From: Bacteroidales bacterium
Lineage (GTDB): Bacteria; Bacteroidota; Bacteroidia; Bacteroidales; UBA12170
Assembly (NCBI GenBank): GCA_021157585.1
Contig: JAGGWH010000037.1
Location: 1 to 64,000, forward strand
Direction: 5' to 3'
Length of the DNA: 64,000 nt
The position numbers were made by a program, and so were the translations under genes. Each line of letters begins with the position of its first letter. Positions within the stretch are counted from its first letter, which is position 1. Below the pieces are notes generated by a model. The model saw only the letters and a list, made by a program, of their open reading frames with translations, was not told the origin of the DNA and did not search any database. Below, one piece after another: positions 56,450 to 64,000 of this stretch.

Positions 56450-57967
56450 TTGCAAAAGCTCTGTTTAGTCATAATATTGCTCTTATTATTTAATGTCCAC
56501 CTAAAAGGACAAGAGCAGGTTTTGTATCAACCAGAGAATTTGAAATTTACGAATATAACGGTAGATTCTGCTTTGCAAATCATCGAAAATCAAACGGGTT
56601 TACATTTTACGTTTAATTCTGATTTATTACGTACTACAGAAAATGTAAATGCGCATTTCCAGAATATACCGCTTTGTATTATTTTAGATAGCTTGTTTGC
56701 AAATCCTAGCTTGAATTATCAAATAATTGAAAGTCAATTGGTTGTTTATGAGCAAAGAGTTGTGCTTGACTCTAACCCACTTGAAATTGATTCTATCGTG
56801 GCATCCTCGCTACAACTTTCATTTGGAGGTGAGATACGAGATTTTGAAACAGGTAAGCCCCTTCCGTTTGCGGCTATATCATTACAGAATTCGGCTGTGG
56901 GAACGGTTAGTAATGAGGATGGAATATTTTCGCTTAAGTTTACTAGTCACAATCTAAATGATTCTGTTTTAATTAGTTATTTGGGATATAAAACTTTGAT
57001 AATACCGCTAAAAAATTTTCCTAAATATCAGGTTTTTCAACTCCAGCCAACAAGTATATCTTTAAAAGAAGTTACCGTTCGTAGCTTGTATCCTGAGGGA
57101 CTCCTTCGTTTGGCTATTGCAAATAAGAAGAAAAATTACCCCAATCACTCCTTTGTTCAAAAAGCTTTTTATCGCGAAGCCGTAAGAAGAGATAAGAAAT
57201 ATATGTTGTATTCTGAGGGGATTTTAGATGTTCTTAAACGCCCATATCGTCCTTCGCTTTTTAATGAGCAAGTGAAATTGGTTAAGCAAAGGACTTTTAA
57301 ATCTATTGTGCGTGAAGACACGGTTCAGTTTAAATTACACGGTGGAATACAAACGAGTTTGGATTTGGATGTGGTTAAGCATAGCTTTTCATTTATTAAT
57401 CTGGAGTCTTTGGTTGAATACACTTATACTATACAAGATATGGTTTTAAATGATGGAAGACTAACGTATATGATAGCATTTCAACCTAAAAATACAAAGC
57501 AAGCCTTTGCTTTTGAGGGTTTTATTTATTTGGATGTTGAGAGTCTTGCTTTTGTAAAATTTGAATTTAAATATACCAAGACTTCTTTGCAAAAAATGCG
57601 TAATGCATTTGTTATTCGATCGAGTCCAAAGTTGAAAATAATTCCCACAGATGTGCATTATGCCGTTACTTACAAAGAATTTGAGGGTTTGTATTATATC
57701 CATCATATTCAAGGTGAGTTGAATTTAAAGGTTAAGCGTAAACGTAAATTCCTATCCTCTAAATACTCTGCTAGTTTTGAAATGGTTGCTACGGAACTTA
57801 GTGGTAATGCACCACGACGCTTTGCTTCTGATCAAACCATAAAGCCTAACAAAATTTTCAGCGATCTTTCACCTCATTACGATTTAAACTTTTGGGGTGG
57901 TGATAACTTTCTACTTCCTGAAACTGATTTAATGGAGGCTTTTGAACGTTTGAGTTTGGAGAAATAG
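56450..57967 (+). CDS. Exported STN-domain protein without TonB-dependent barrel
   Basis: Start TTG and a signal peptide (about 1-21). Residues about 32-100 form an STN (secretin/TonB short N-terminal) domain, with FTNITVDSALQIIENQTGLHF and FQNIPLCIILDSLF. A CarboxypepD_reg-like domain follows (about 127-205, FGGEIRDFETGKPLPFAAISL). The final 300 residues match the C-terminal part of the protein at 53505 and contain no plug or barrel. At 505 aa it is about half the length of a TonB-dependent receptor. It ends the operon. It is presumably the signal input to the FecR and sigma pair (inference). Confidence 0.75.
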   Translation: MQKLCLVIILLLLFNVHLKGQEQVLYQPENLKFTNITVDSALQIIENQTGLHFTFNSDLLRTTENVNAHFQNIPLCIILDSLFANPSLNYQIIESQLVVYEQRVVLDSNPLEIDSIVASSLQLSFGGEIRDFETGKPLPFAAISLQNSAVGTVSNEDGIFSLKFTSHNLNDSVLISYLGYKTLIIPLKNFPKYQVFQLQPTSISLKEVTVRSLYPEGLLRLAIANKKKNYPNHSFVQKAFYREAVRRDKKYMLYSEGILDVLKRPYRPSLFNEQVKLVKQRTFKSIVREDTVQFKLHGGIQTSLDLDVVKHSFSFINLESLVEYTYTIQDMVLNDGRLTYMIAFQPKNTKQAFAFEGFIYLDVESLAFVKFEFKYTKTSLQKMRNAFVIRSSPKLKIIPTDVHYAVTYKEFEGLYYIHHIQGELNLKVKRKRKFLSSKYSASFEMVATELSGNAPRRFASDQTIKPNKIFSDLSPHYDLNFWGGDNFLLPETDLMEAFERLSLEK

Positions 57968-57983
57968 TTTTACTTCTTTTTTT

Positions 57984-58047
57984 CTTCGTGGCTTAGTGAC
58001 TCTGTGGTAATTTTTATTTCACCACACAGAGGCACAAAGTACTGAAG
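57984..58047. repeat. Long imperfect palindrome of dispersed Bacteroidota type
   Basis: An arm of 25 bases (57984-58008, beginning CTTCGTGGCTTAGTGA) is matched by a complementary arm of 27 bases (58021-58047, ending GTACTGAAG) around a 12-base A/T loop. The CTTCGTGG-CTCTGTGGT style is like a repeat I recognise from many genomes of this phylum. It lies after the STN gene and may end its transcript. The next 50 bp carry a weaker echo (TCACAGAATATT, TTCACAAAG). Confidence 0.55.
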
Positions 58048-58138
58048 CTTACTTTTGTTTCTTGGTAGTTATTTTTTTTATCACAGAATATTAAAGGAGT
58101 TCACAAAGAAATAGTTTTAGATAGATTCCAAAAAAAAA

Positions 58139-58165
58139 TCCCGAAAACCAAAATGATTTCCGGGA
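58139..58165 (-). terminator. Terminator of sucC
   Basis: TCCCG-AAA pairs with TTTC-CGGGA with a bulge. On the minus strand the stem is followed by a run of eight T. Confidence 0.7.
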
Positions 58166-58189
58166 CTTATTTTTCAAGTATGTAGTCGA

Positions 58190-59377
58190 TTAAACAACCT
58201 CACTTACCAAGCGAGCAGCATCTTCTAAAGCGATAGCTGAAAGAACTTTTAGTCCTGATTCATCAATCAATTTTTTACCTTCAACAGCATTGGTTCCCTG
58301 TAAACGTACAATAATTGGAACAGTGATATCACCAATGTTCTGGTAAGCATCAACAATACCTTGAGCTACCAAGTCGCAACGAACGATACCTCCAAAGATA
58401 TTAACCAAAATAGCTTCTACTTTAGGATCTTTCAAAATGATACGGAAAGCCTCTTCAACACGTTTAGCATTAGCTGTTCCTCCTACATCTAAAAAGTTAG
58501 CAGGATCGCCGCCGGCCATTTTAATCATATCCATAGTGGCCATTGCTAAACCGGCTCCATTAACCATGCATCCAACGTTTCCGTCAAGTTTAACGTAGTT
58601 TAAATCAAAACGGCGAGCATCAACTTCAATAGGATCTTCTTCGGTAATATCGCGTAATTCTTTATAATCTAAATGACGATATAATGCGTTGTCATCAAGG
58701 TTAACTTTAGAATCTACGGCTAAAATTTTATTGTCAGAAGTTTTTAATACTGGATTGATTTCAAACATTGTAGAATCTGTTCCTTCATAGGCTTTGTATA
58801 AAGCAGTAACAAATTTTACCATATCTTTAAAAGCAGCACCGCTTAGACCTAGGTTGAAAGCAATTTTTCTAGCTTGGAATCCCTGTAAACCTACTTTAGG
58901 ATCAATTTCTTCTTTATGAATTAAATGAGGAGTTTTGTCGGCAACAGTTTCAATATCTACACCACCTTCGGTAGAGTACATAATGATATTTCTTCCTGTT
59001 GCACGATTCAATAGAACACCCATATAGTATTCGCTGGTTTCACTTTCTCCCGGATAATAAACATCTTGGGCAATAAGTACTTTACTCACAAGTTTTCCTT
59101 TAGGACCTGTCTGATGAGTAACCAATTGCATCCCTAAAATTTGATCTGCTAATGTTTTAACTTCTTCAAGACTTTTGGCAAGTTTAACTCCACCGCCTTT
59201 TCCGCGACCACCAGCGTGAATTTGGGCTTTTACTACCCACCAACTGGTGCCGGTTTGTTTTTGTAATTCTTTTGCAGCATCAACTGCTTTATCAGGAGTA
59301 GAAGCAACTATACCTTCCTGAATTCTAACACCAAAACTTTTTAGGATTTGTTTCCCTTGATATTCGTGAATATTCAT
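58190..59377 (-). CDS. sucC: Succinyl-CoA ligase [ADP-forming] beta subunit
   Basis: SucC, with SucD, makes succinyl-CoA or ATP in the citric acid cycle. The 395-aa ATP-grasp protein has [53 protein letters not shown], the [13 protein letters not shown] segment and [11 protein letters not shown]. All residues are standard. sucD is not adjacent in this window. Confidence 0.97.
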   Translation of the reverse strand: MNIHEYQGKQILKSFGVRIQEGIVASTPDKAVDAAKELQKQTGTSWWVVKAQIHAGGRGKGGGVKLAKSLEEVKTLADQILGMQLVTHQTGPKGKLVSKVLIAQDVYYPGESETSEYYMGVLLNRATGRNIIMYSTEGGVDIETVADKTPHLIHKEEIDPKVGLQGFQARKIAFNLGLSGAAFKDMVKFVTALYKAYEGTDSTMFEINPVLKTSDNKILAVDSKVNLDDNALYRHLDYKELRDITEEDPIEVDARRFDLNYVKLDGNVGCMVNGAGLAMATMDMIKMAGGDPANFLDVGGTANAKRVEEAFRIILKDPKVEAILVNIFGGIVRCDLVAQGIVDAYQNIGDITVPIIVRLQGTNAVEGKKLIDESGLKVLSAIALEDAARLVSEVV

Positions 59378-59951
59378 TTTTTAGGTTTTTTTGATATTTT
59401 TATTGTGATTTACACAAAAATAAGTTTACAATTAAGTAAAGTTGTAACACTTTACAATTAAGAGTTCAAAATTAAAATAAATTACGTGAAAAAAAGAGGT
59501 TTTCGGTATTTTTACTCTTTTCAAATAAGCTATTCTGCAAACTCTGAAAATACAGACTGTTTAAATGAGATGATAATAGATTGATGTGTTATAAATGTCT
59601 TATTATCTTATTATTATGTAAACAGTATTTTTTTGCTCCCATAAATATTTATAATTATCAAACATAGTAGCAATATTTAATTAGAACTAATATTAAAGTA
59701 ATGAGAATAATAGATTCTTTTAATCGACAATTATAACCACTTTATGATTGGAGTTTTTTTTGCGAAATTTTCTGTGATTAGAAAAAATACTTAATTTAGA
59801 CGTACGTTAATACGTAGTTGTTCGGCTTATAATTAATGATATTGTCGAATAATTAATTTTGTCAAAACTCAAACCTTAGGAGCGAATAAAAGTATATTAC
59901 AGCTTATGCTAAATACTTTAAAATGTTTCCTATATATTAAACTTTAGATTT
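59378..59951. other. 574-bp divergent gene-free region between sucC and the tricorn-like gene
   Basis: No ORF of note, RNA gene or terminator seen. TACGT (59803-59807) and ACGTA (59812-59816) form a short inverted repeat with a four-base spacer, a possible operator. The rest is A/T-rich. Promoters for both flanking genes must lie here, but no clear TAnnTTTG is close to either start. Confidence 0.35.
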
Positions 59952-62900
59952 ATGAAAAGATTTACTCTCGTTTTTTTTGCTCTTTTGAGCTTAAACTTAT
60001 TTGCTCAAAAAGATTGGATTCGTTATTCGGCAATTTCGCCCGATGCATCTCAAATTGTTTTCGCTTATCAAGGCGACTTATTTATAGTTTCTTCGGATGG
60101 AGGAACAGCAGAGCCTCTCTTGCTTAGTGAGGCATATGAATCTAATCCCGTATGGTCCAATGATGGTAGTAAGTTGGCTTACACCTCTGATTTATATGGT
60201 AATTTCGATATTTTTATTTTTGATTTTGCAAGCCGAAAAAGTTATAGAATTACTTATCACTCGGCTAAGCAAGTACCTTGGACATTTTCTCCTGATGATA
60301 AATTTGTTATTTTTTCAGCTACGCTGGATGATAATGTAAAGAATGCTCAATTTCCTTACGGATTATTAACTGAGCTTTATAAAGTACCTGTTACTGGTGG
60401 ACGTATTAAACAATGTTTGACCACTCCTGCAGAAAATGTCCAATTAAGTAAAGATGGTTCAAAAATACTCTATCACGATGTGAAAGGATATGAAGATCCG
60501 TGGCGTAAGCACCATACTTCTTCGGTAACTCGCGATATTTGGATTTACGATAAAATTACCGGAAAACATACTCAGTTGAGTACTTTTAAAGGCGAAGATC
60601 GTAATCCGGTTTTTGCTGATAGTGAAGAAAAAATGTTTTTTCTTTCAGAGCGAAGCGGAAGTTTTAATGTTTATGAAAAAGAACTCACTGCCGATAGTCC
60701 GGAAGTCCAATTAACGAATTTTGAAAATAATCCTGTACGATTTTTAAGTATAGCCGATAATAATACATTGGCATTTATTTATGACGGTGGATTATATACA
60801 AAAAGTGAAGGTGCTGATGCTAAAAAGTTAGAGTTAACAATTCCTAAGTTTAAGGAAGTAGCTCAATCAATTCCAAAATCATTCTCAAAAGATGCTACTG
60901 AAATGAATGTCTCGCCAAATGGTAAAGAAGTGGTGTTTGTTGTGCGTGGTGAAGTGTTTGTTACATCTGTAGAATTTGCAACAACCAAGCGCATTACAAA
61001 TACGCCGGAACAGGAGAGGAGCGTTAGCTTTAGTCCCGATGGTAAATCTATTCTTTATGCTTCTGAACGTAATGGTAGCTGGGGTATTTATGAAACTAGT
61101 CTGGTGTTTGACGATGAGGACGCCTTTGCCACAGCTACTGTTTTAAAAGAAAAAGTTATATTGGCAAATGATAAAAATACTTTCCAACCCGAATATTCTC
61201 CCGATGGAAAAGAAATTGCTTTTTTAGAAGAACGTACGGAACTAAAAGTGATAAATCTTGAGACTAAGGCTCAACGCAGCATTTTATCAGGCGACTATAA
61301 TTATTCTTATTCCGATGGCGATCAGTGGTATCAATGGTCACCCGATGGTAAATACTTTTTGGTAAGTTATTTGGGTGGAAAACGCTGGGTTGATGAAGTT
61401 GGTTTGGTTGATGCCAAAGGTGGAGTAGAACCAATTAATTTAACTTTAAGCGGATATTCCGATTCTAATCCAAAATGGATAATGAATGGAAACGGTATGT
61501 TGTGGATTTCTGACCGTAATGGTATGCGAAGTCACGGTAGTTGGGGTTCAAAACGCGATGCTTATGCTATGTTCTTTAATCAGGAGTTTTATGAGAAATT
61601 TACGATGACAAAAGAAGAATATGAAGCAAAATATGATAAGAAGAAAGACGACGATAAAGATAAAACAGAAGATACTAAGACTTCTAAAAAGAAAAAAGAT
61701 AAGGATGTAGATGAAGAAGAAAGCGTTGTCTTAAACTTAGAGAACCTTGAAGATCGTATAAGTCGGTTAACAATTAACTCTTCTAGTTTAGGCGATGCCG
61801 TACTTACAAAAGACGGGAAGAATTTATTCTATCTCAGTAGTTTTGAAAAAGGATATGATTTGTGGTTGCATAAATTTAAAGAAAAAGAAACAAAACTTGT
61901 TCTTAAACTCAATGGTCGTGGCGGCCAGTTGAAAATGGATAAAGACGGTAAAAACTTATTCCTTCTTTCGGGTGGAAGTATCATGAAATTGGATATAAAA
62001 AATATTGATAAACCGGTAAAAAAGAATATTGCTTTTAAAGCGGAGATGGATTGGAATCCTGCTGCTGAACGTGAGTATATTTTTAATCATACTTGGAAAC
62101 AGGTTAATGATAAATTTTATGCTCCTGATTTTAAAGGTGTCGACTGGAAAATGTATAAAGAAATCTATAAAGCCTTTTTGCCCAGCATAAGTAATAATTA
62201 TGATTTTGCAGAACTTTTAGGCGAAATGCTAGGCGAATTGAATGGTTCGCATACCGGAGGGCGTTATTCGCATCATAGCAACGGAGATGCCACAGCTAGT
62301 TTAGGTGCTTTTTACGACTTATCGTTTAGGGGGAAAGGCTTGAAAATTGCCGAAATTTTAGAAAAAGGACCATTAGATAAATCTGATTTAGATATTTCTG
62401 TTGGCGATGTAATCGAACAGATTAACGGTGTAGATATTCTTCCCGAAGTAAATTATTTTAAATTACTGAATAAACTCGATGGCAAGAATACGCAATTGAG
62501 AATTTATCATCCAACAACTCAAAAGTCTTCAATAGTAGTTATGAAACCGATAAGTCAGCGTAAAAAATCAGCTTTGCTATACGACAGATGGACTAAATTT
62601 ATGCGCGAAGAAACAGCTCGCCTTTCTGATGGGAAAATTGGTTACGTACATATTAAAGGAATGAACGATGCCAGCTTCCGCGTTGCTTATTCCGAAATTT
62701 TAGGTAGGAATGTAGATAAAGAAGCTATTATTGTTGATACTCGTTTTAACGGTGGTGGTTGGCTGCATGATGATTTAGTAACTTTATTAAGCGGAAAACG
62801 CTATGTTGATTTTGCCCCTCGTGGACATTATATTGGCTCAGAACCAATGGAAAAATGGTATCGTCCTTCTGTAGTTTTAATGAGCGAAGGGAACTATTCC

Positions 62901-63179
62901 GATGCTCACGCTTTTCCGTATGTATACAAGGTTTTGAAGATTGGTAAATTGGTTGGAATGCCTGTTCCCGGTACTATGACTGCCGTTTGGTGGGAACGCC
63001 AAATAGATCCTACTATTGTTTTTGGAATACCGCAAATGGGAGTTTGGGATTTGAATGGTAATTATTTAGAAGGACAACAGTTAGAACCAGATGTTAAAGT
63101 GGCTCAGGATAAAGAAAAAATAAGTCAAGGTATTGATCAGCAACTAATGAAAGCGGTAGAAATATTGCTCGAAAAATGA
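59952..63179 (+). CDS. Tricorn-like S41 protease with beta-propeller, PDZ and catalytic domains
   Basis: The 1075-aa protein has a signal peptide (about 1-19), two stretches of PD40/WD40-like propeller repeats (ISPDASQIVFAYQGDLFIVS, SPDGKSILYASERNGSWGIY and others, residues 20-670), a PDZ-like region (about 800-865, SVGDVIEQINGVDI) and the S41 catalytic domain. Tricorn residues are recognisable: NGSHTGG (Ser765-His766) and GNYSDAHAFPY (Ser983, Asp984). Residues about 560-595 are a highly charged Lys/Asp/Glu insert. It is exported, so it probably degrades peptides in the periplasm. Confidence 0.92.
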   Translation: MKRFTLVFFALLSLNLFAQKDWIRYSAISPDASQIVFAYQGDLFIVSSDGGTAEPLLLSEAYESNPVWSNDGSKLAYTSDLYGNFDIFIFDFASRKSYRITYHSAKQVPWTFSPDDKFVIFSATLDDNVKNAQFPYGLLTELYKVPVTGGRIKQCLTTPAENVQLSKDGSKILYHDVKGYEDPWRKHHTSSVTRDIWIYDKITGKHTQLSTFKGEDRNPVFADSEEKMFFLSERSGSFNVYEKELTADSPEVQLTNFENNPVRFLSIADNNTLAFIYDGGLYTKSEGADAKKLELTIPKFKEVAQSIPKSFSKDATEMNVSPNGKEVVFVVRGEVFVTSVEFATTKRITNTPEQERSVSFSPDGKSILYASERNGSWGIYETSLVFDDEDAFATATVLKEKVILANDKNTFQPEYSPDGKEIAFLEERTELKVINLETKAQRSILSGDYNYSYSDGDQWYQWSPDGKYFLVSYLGGKRWVDEVGLVDAKGGVEPINLTLSGYSDSNPKWIMNGNGMLWISDRNGMRSHGSWGSKRDAYAMFFNQEFYEKFTMTKEEYEAKYDKKKDDDKDKTEDTKTSKKKKDKDVDEEESVVLNLENLEDRISRLTINSSSLGDAVLTKDGKNLFYLSSFEKGYDLWLHKFKEKETKLVLKLNGRGGQLKMDKDGKNLFLLSGGSIMKLDIKNIDKPVKKNIAFKAEMDWNPAAEREYIFNHTWKQVNDKFYAPDFKGVDWKMYKEIYKAFLPSISNNYDFAELLGEMLGELNGSHTGGRYSHHSNGDATASLGAFYDLSFRGKGLKIAEILEKGPLDKSDLDISVGDVIEQINGVDILPEVNYFKLLNKLDGKNTQLRIYHPTTQKSSIVVMKPISQRKKSALLYDRWTKFMREETARLSDGKIGYVHIKGMNDASFRVAYSEILGRNVDKEAIIVDTRFNGGGWLHDDLVTLLSGKRYVDFAPRGHYIGSEPMEKWYRPSVVLMSEGNYSDAHAFPYVYKVLKIGKLVGMPVPGTMTAVWWERQIDPTIVFGIPQMGVWDLNGNYLEGQQLEPDVKVAQDKEKISQGIDQQLMKAVEILLEK

Positions 63180-63217
63180 GTTTACAAGCCTCGATAATGT
63201 CAAAAATATAAAGAAGG

Positions 63218-63781
63218 ATGTCAAAATTATTGATAAAAAATATGGTTTGTCCGCGCTGCATTCTTGCGGTGCGGGCAATTCTTGATGAGATGAATATTCC
63301 GACTATCGACGTTCAATTGGGAGAAGTATGGTTGAAAAGAGAGTTGCAGGAAGATGAAAGAGAAGTTTTAAAATCTAAATTAGAAGATGTAGGCTTTGTT
63401 TTGCTCGATGATGCTAAAAAACAGCTTATCGAAAAGATTAAAACCTTGTTAATTAGCTTAGTACATAATTCTGACGGAGAAATGAATCTCAATTATTCAA
63501 CTTATTTATCAGAAAGTATAGGTAAAGATTATCGCTATTTAAGTAATCTGTTCTCATCGCAATTGGGAATGACTATTGAGAAATATATTATTCAGTTAAA
63601 AGTGGAAAAGATAAAAGAATATATTTCTTACGATGAGCTTAGTATTAGTGAGATAGCTTATAAAATGAACTATAGTAGTCCGGCTCATCTAAGTCGTCAG
63701 TTTAAACAAGTTTGTGGTCTTTCTCCCAAAGAATATAAAAATCAAATGGGCAATCAGCGGAAGCCGTTAGATCAGATTTAG
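63218..63781 (+). CDS. AraC-type regulator with N-terminal HMA-like domain
   Basis: The 187-aa protein starts with IKNMVCPRCILAVRAIL, whose MxCxxC motif (Cys11, Cys14) is like the heavy-metal-associated domain of metal transporters. A C-terminal AraC domain (about 85-180) has SISEIAYKMNYSSPAHLSRQFKQVCGLSPKEYK, a full two-helix-turn-helix pattern. Similar short fusions occur widely in Bacteroidota next to metal resistance genes, so metal sensing is likely, though no metal gene is beside it here. It follows the tricorn-like gene by 38 bp. Confidence 0.82.
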   Translation: MSKLLIKNMVCPRCILAVRAILDEMNIPTIDVQLGEVWLKRELQEDEREVLKSKLEDVGFVLLDDAKKQLIEKIKTLLISLVHNSDGEMNLNYSTYLSESIGKDYRYLSNLFSSQLGMTIEKYIIQLKVEKIKEYISYDELSISEIAYKMNYSSPAHLSRQFKQVCGLSPKEYKNQMGNQRKPLDQI

Positions 63782-63814
63782 TATTAATCAAAAAACTCTT
63801 GATATACTTAGTTT

Positions 63815-64000
63815 ATGACCGACATTGAAGAATTATTTATCGAATCCTTGAAAGATCTTAGGGCAAAGATTGAAGATCCCCAAAAATATAATAACCTAAA
63901 GGCTTCTGGAGTTTTGCGATTGCTTCTTATGGACGATAATCCTTTATTACATCAAGCTAATAGACTTCATAGAATTCCAATTAATTTTGTTACTCGAAAA
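63815..64000 (+). CDS. Unknown protein, N-terminal 62 residues only
   Basis: From ATG 63815 the frame is open to the window end (MTDIEELFIESLKDLRAKIE, then VLRLLLMDDNPLLHQANRLH). It has helical character, no signal peptide, and no family I recognise. It is on the same strand as the HMA-AraC regulator, 34 bp downstream. Confidence 0.65.
   Translation, partial: MTDIEELFIESLKDLRAKIEDPQKYNNLKASGVLRLLLMDDNPLLHQANRLHRIPINFVTRK

Overview
This window looks like chromosomal DNA of a low-GC member of the Bacteroidota, probably Bacteroidales or Marinilabiliales-like. The signs are lineage-typical families (DUF4199, DUF4294, DUF2279, the AmgK-like/RapZ-C pair, a RnfBCDGEA operon, tig-clpP-clpX, an ECF sigma/FecR pair with an STN-domain protein), TAnnTTTG-type -10 boxes in front of several genes, and few Shine-Dalgarno sequences. 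No ribosomal RNA, plasmid replication gene, prophage, integrase or CRISPR array is visible. No species can be named from sequence reading alone.

Layout. 1-3.7 kb: the 3' part of an RNA methyltransferase with a charged tail, MsrB-MsrA, and an SPFH protein with a small Arc-like partner. 3.8-11.7 kb: an accessory island of decaying conflict genes. It holds an intact AbiEi-type antitoxin beside a toxin gene broken by two small indels, three RHS-core remnants, a DUF4143-type ATPase preceded by a 33-bp tandem repeat, an RHS tip with a DUF6973-like C-terminus that overlaps a possible immunity lipoprotein, a Fic protein with a palindrome around its promoter, and a second DUF4143-type ATPase. It ends near tRNA-Asp.

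12-26.6 kb: a soluble kinase with about nine PAS domains, RmuC, a MurD-like ligase overlapping a MurL-like epimerase, a divergent AmgK-like sugar kinase with a RapZ C-terminal protein, a degenerate CDF-like membrane protein, two glycosyltransferases and MiaA. 26.6-27.9 kb: a decay spot (end of an RND pump and a secreted glucanase-fold protein with an in-frame TGA). 28-41 kb: permease, S9-type hydrolase, tig-clpP-clpX, a DUF4294 protein, a hybrid kinase, pyruvate phosphate dikinase with an additional basic tail, patatin, tRNA-Ser.

41.6-53.2 kb: GMC oxidoreductase, thioesterase, envelope proteins, phosphohexomutase and the complete rnf operon. 53.5-58 kb: an ECF sigma/FecR system bracketed by two related secreted proteins; the second has an STN signalling domain but is too short for a TonB-dependent barrel. 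58-64 kb: SucC, a tricorn-like protease, an HMA-AraC regulator and the start of an unknown gene.

The most notable items are the ECF/FecR/STN system with no receptor barrel, the candidate MurD2-MurL route to D-glutamate in peptidoglycan beside a sugar-recycling kinase, and the RHS/toxin graveyard with its 33-bp repeat and candidate operators.
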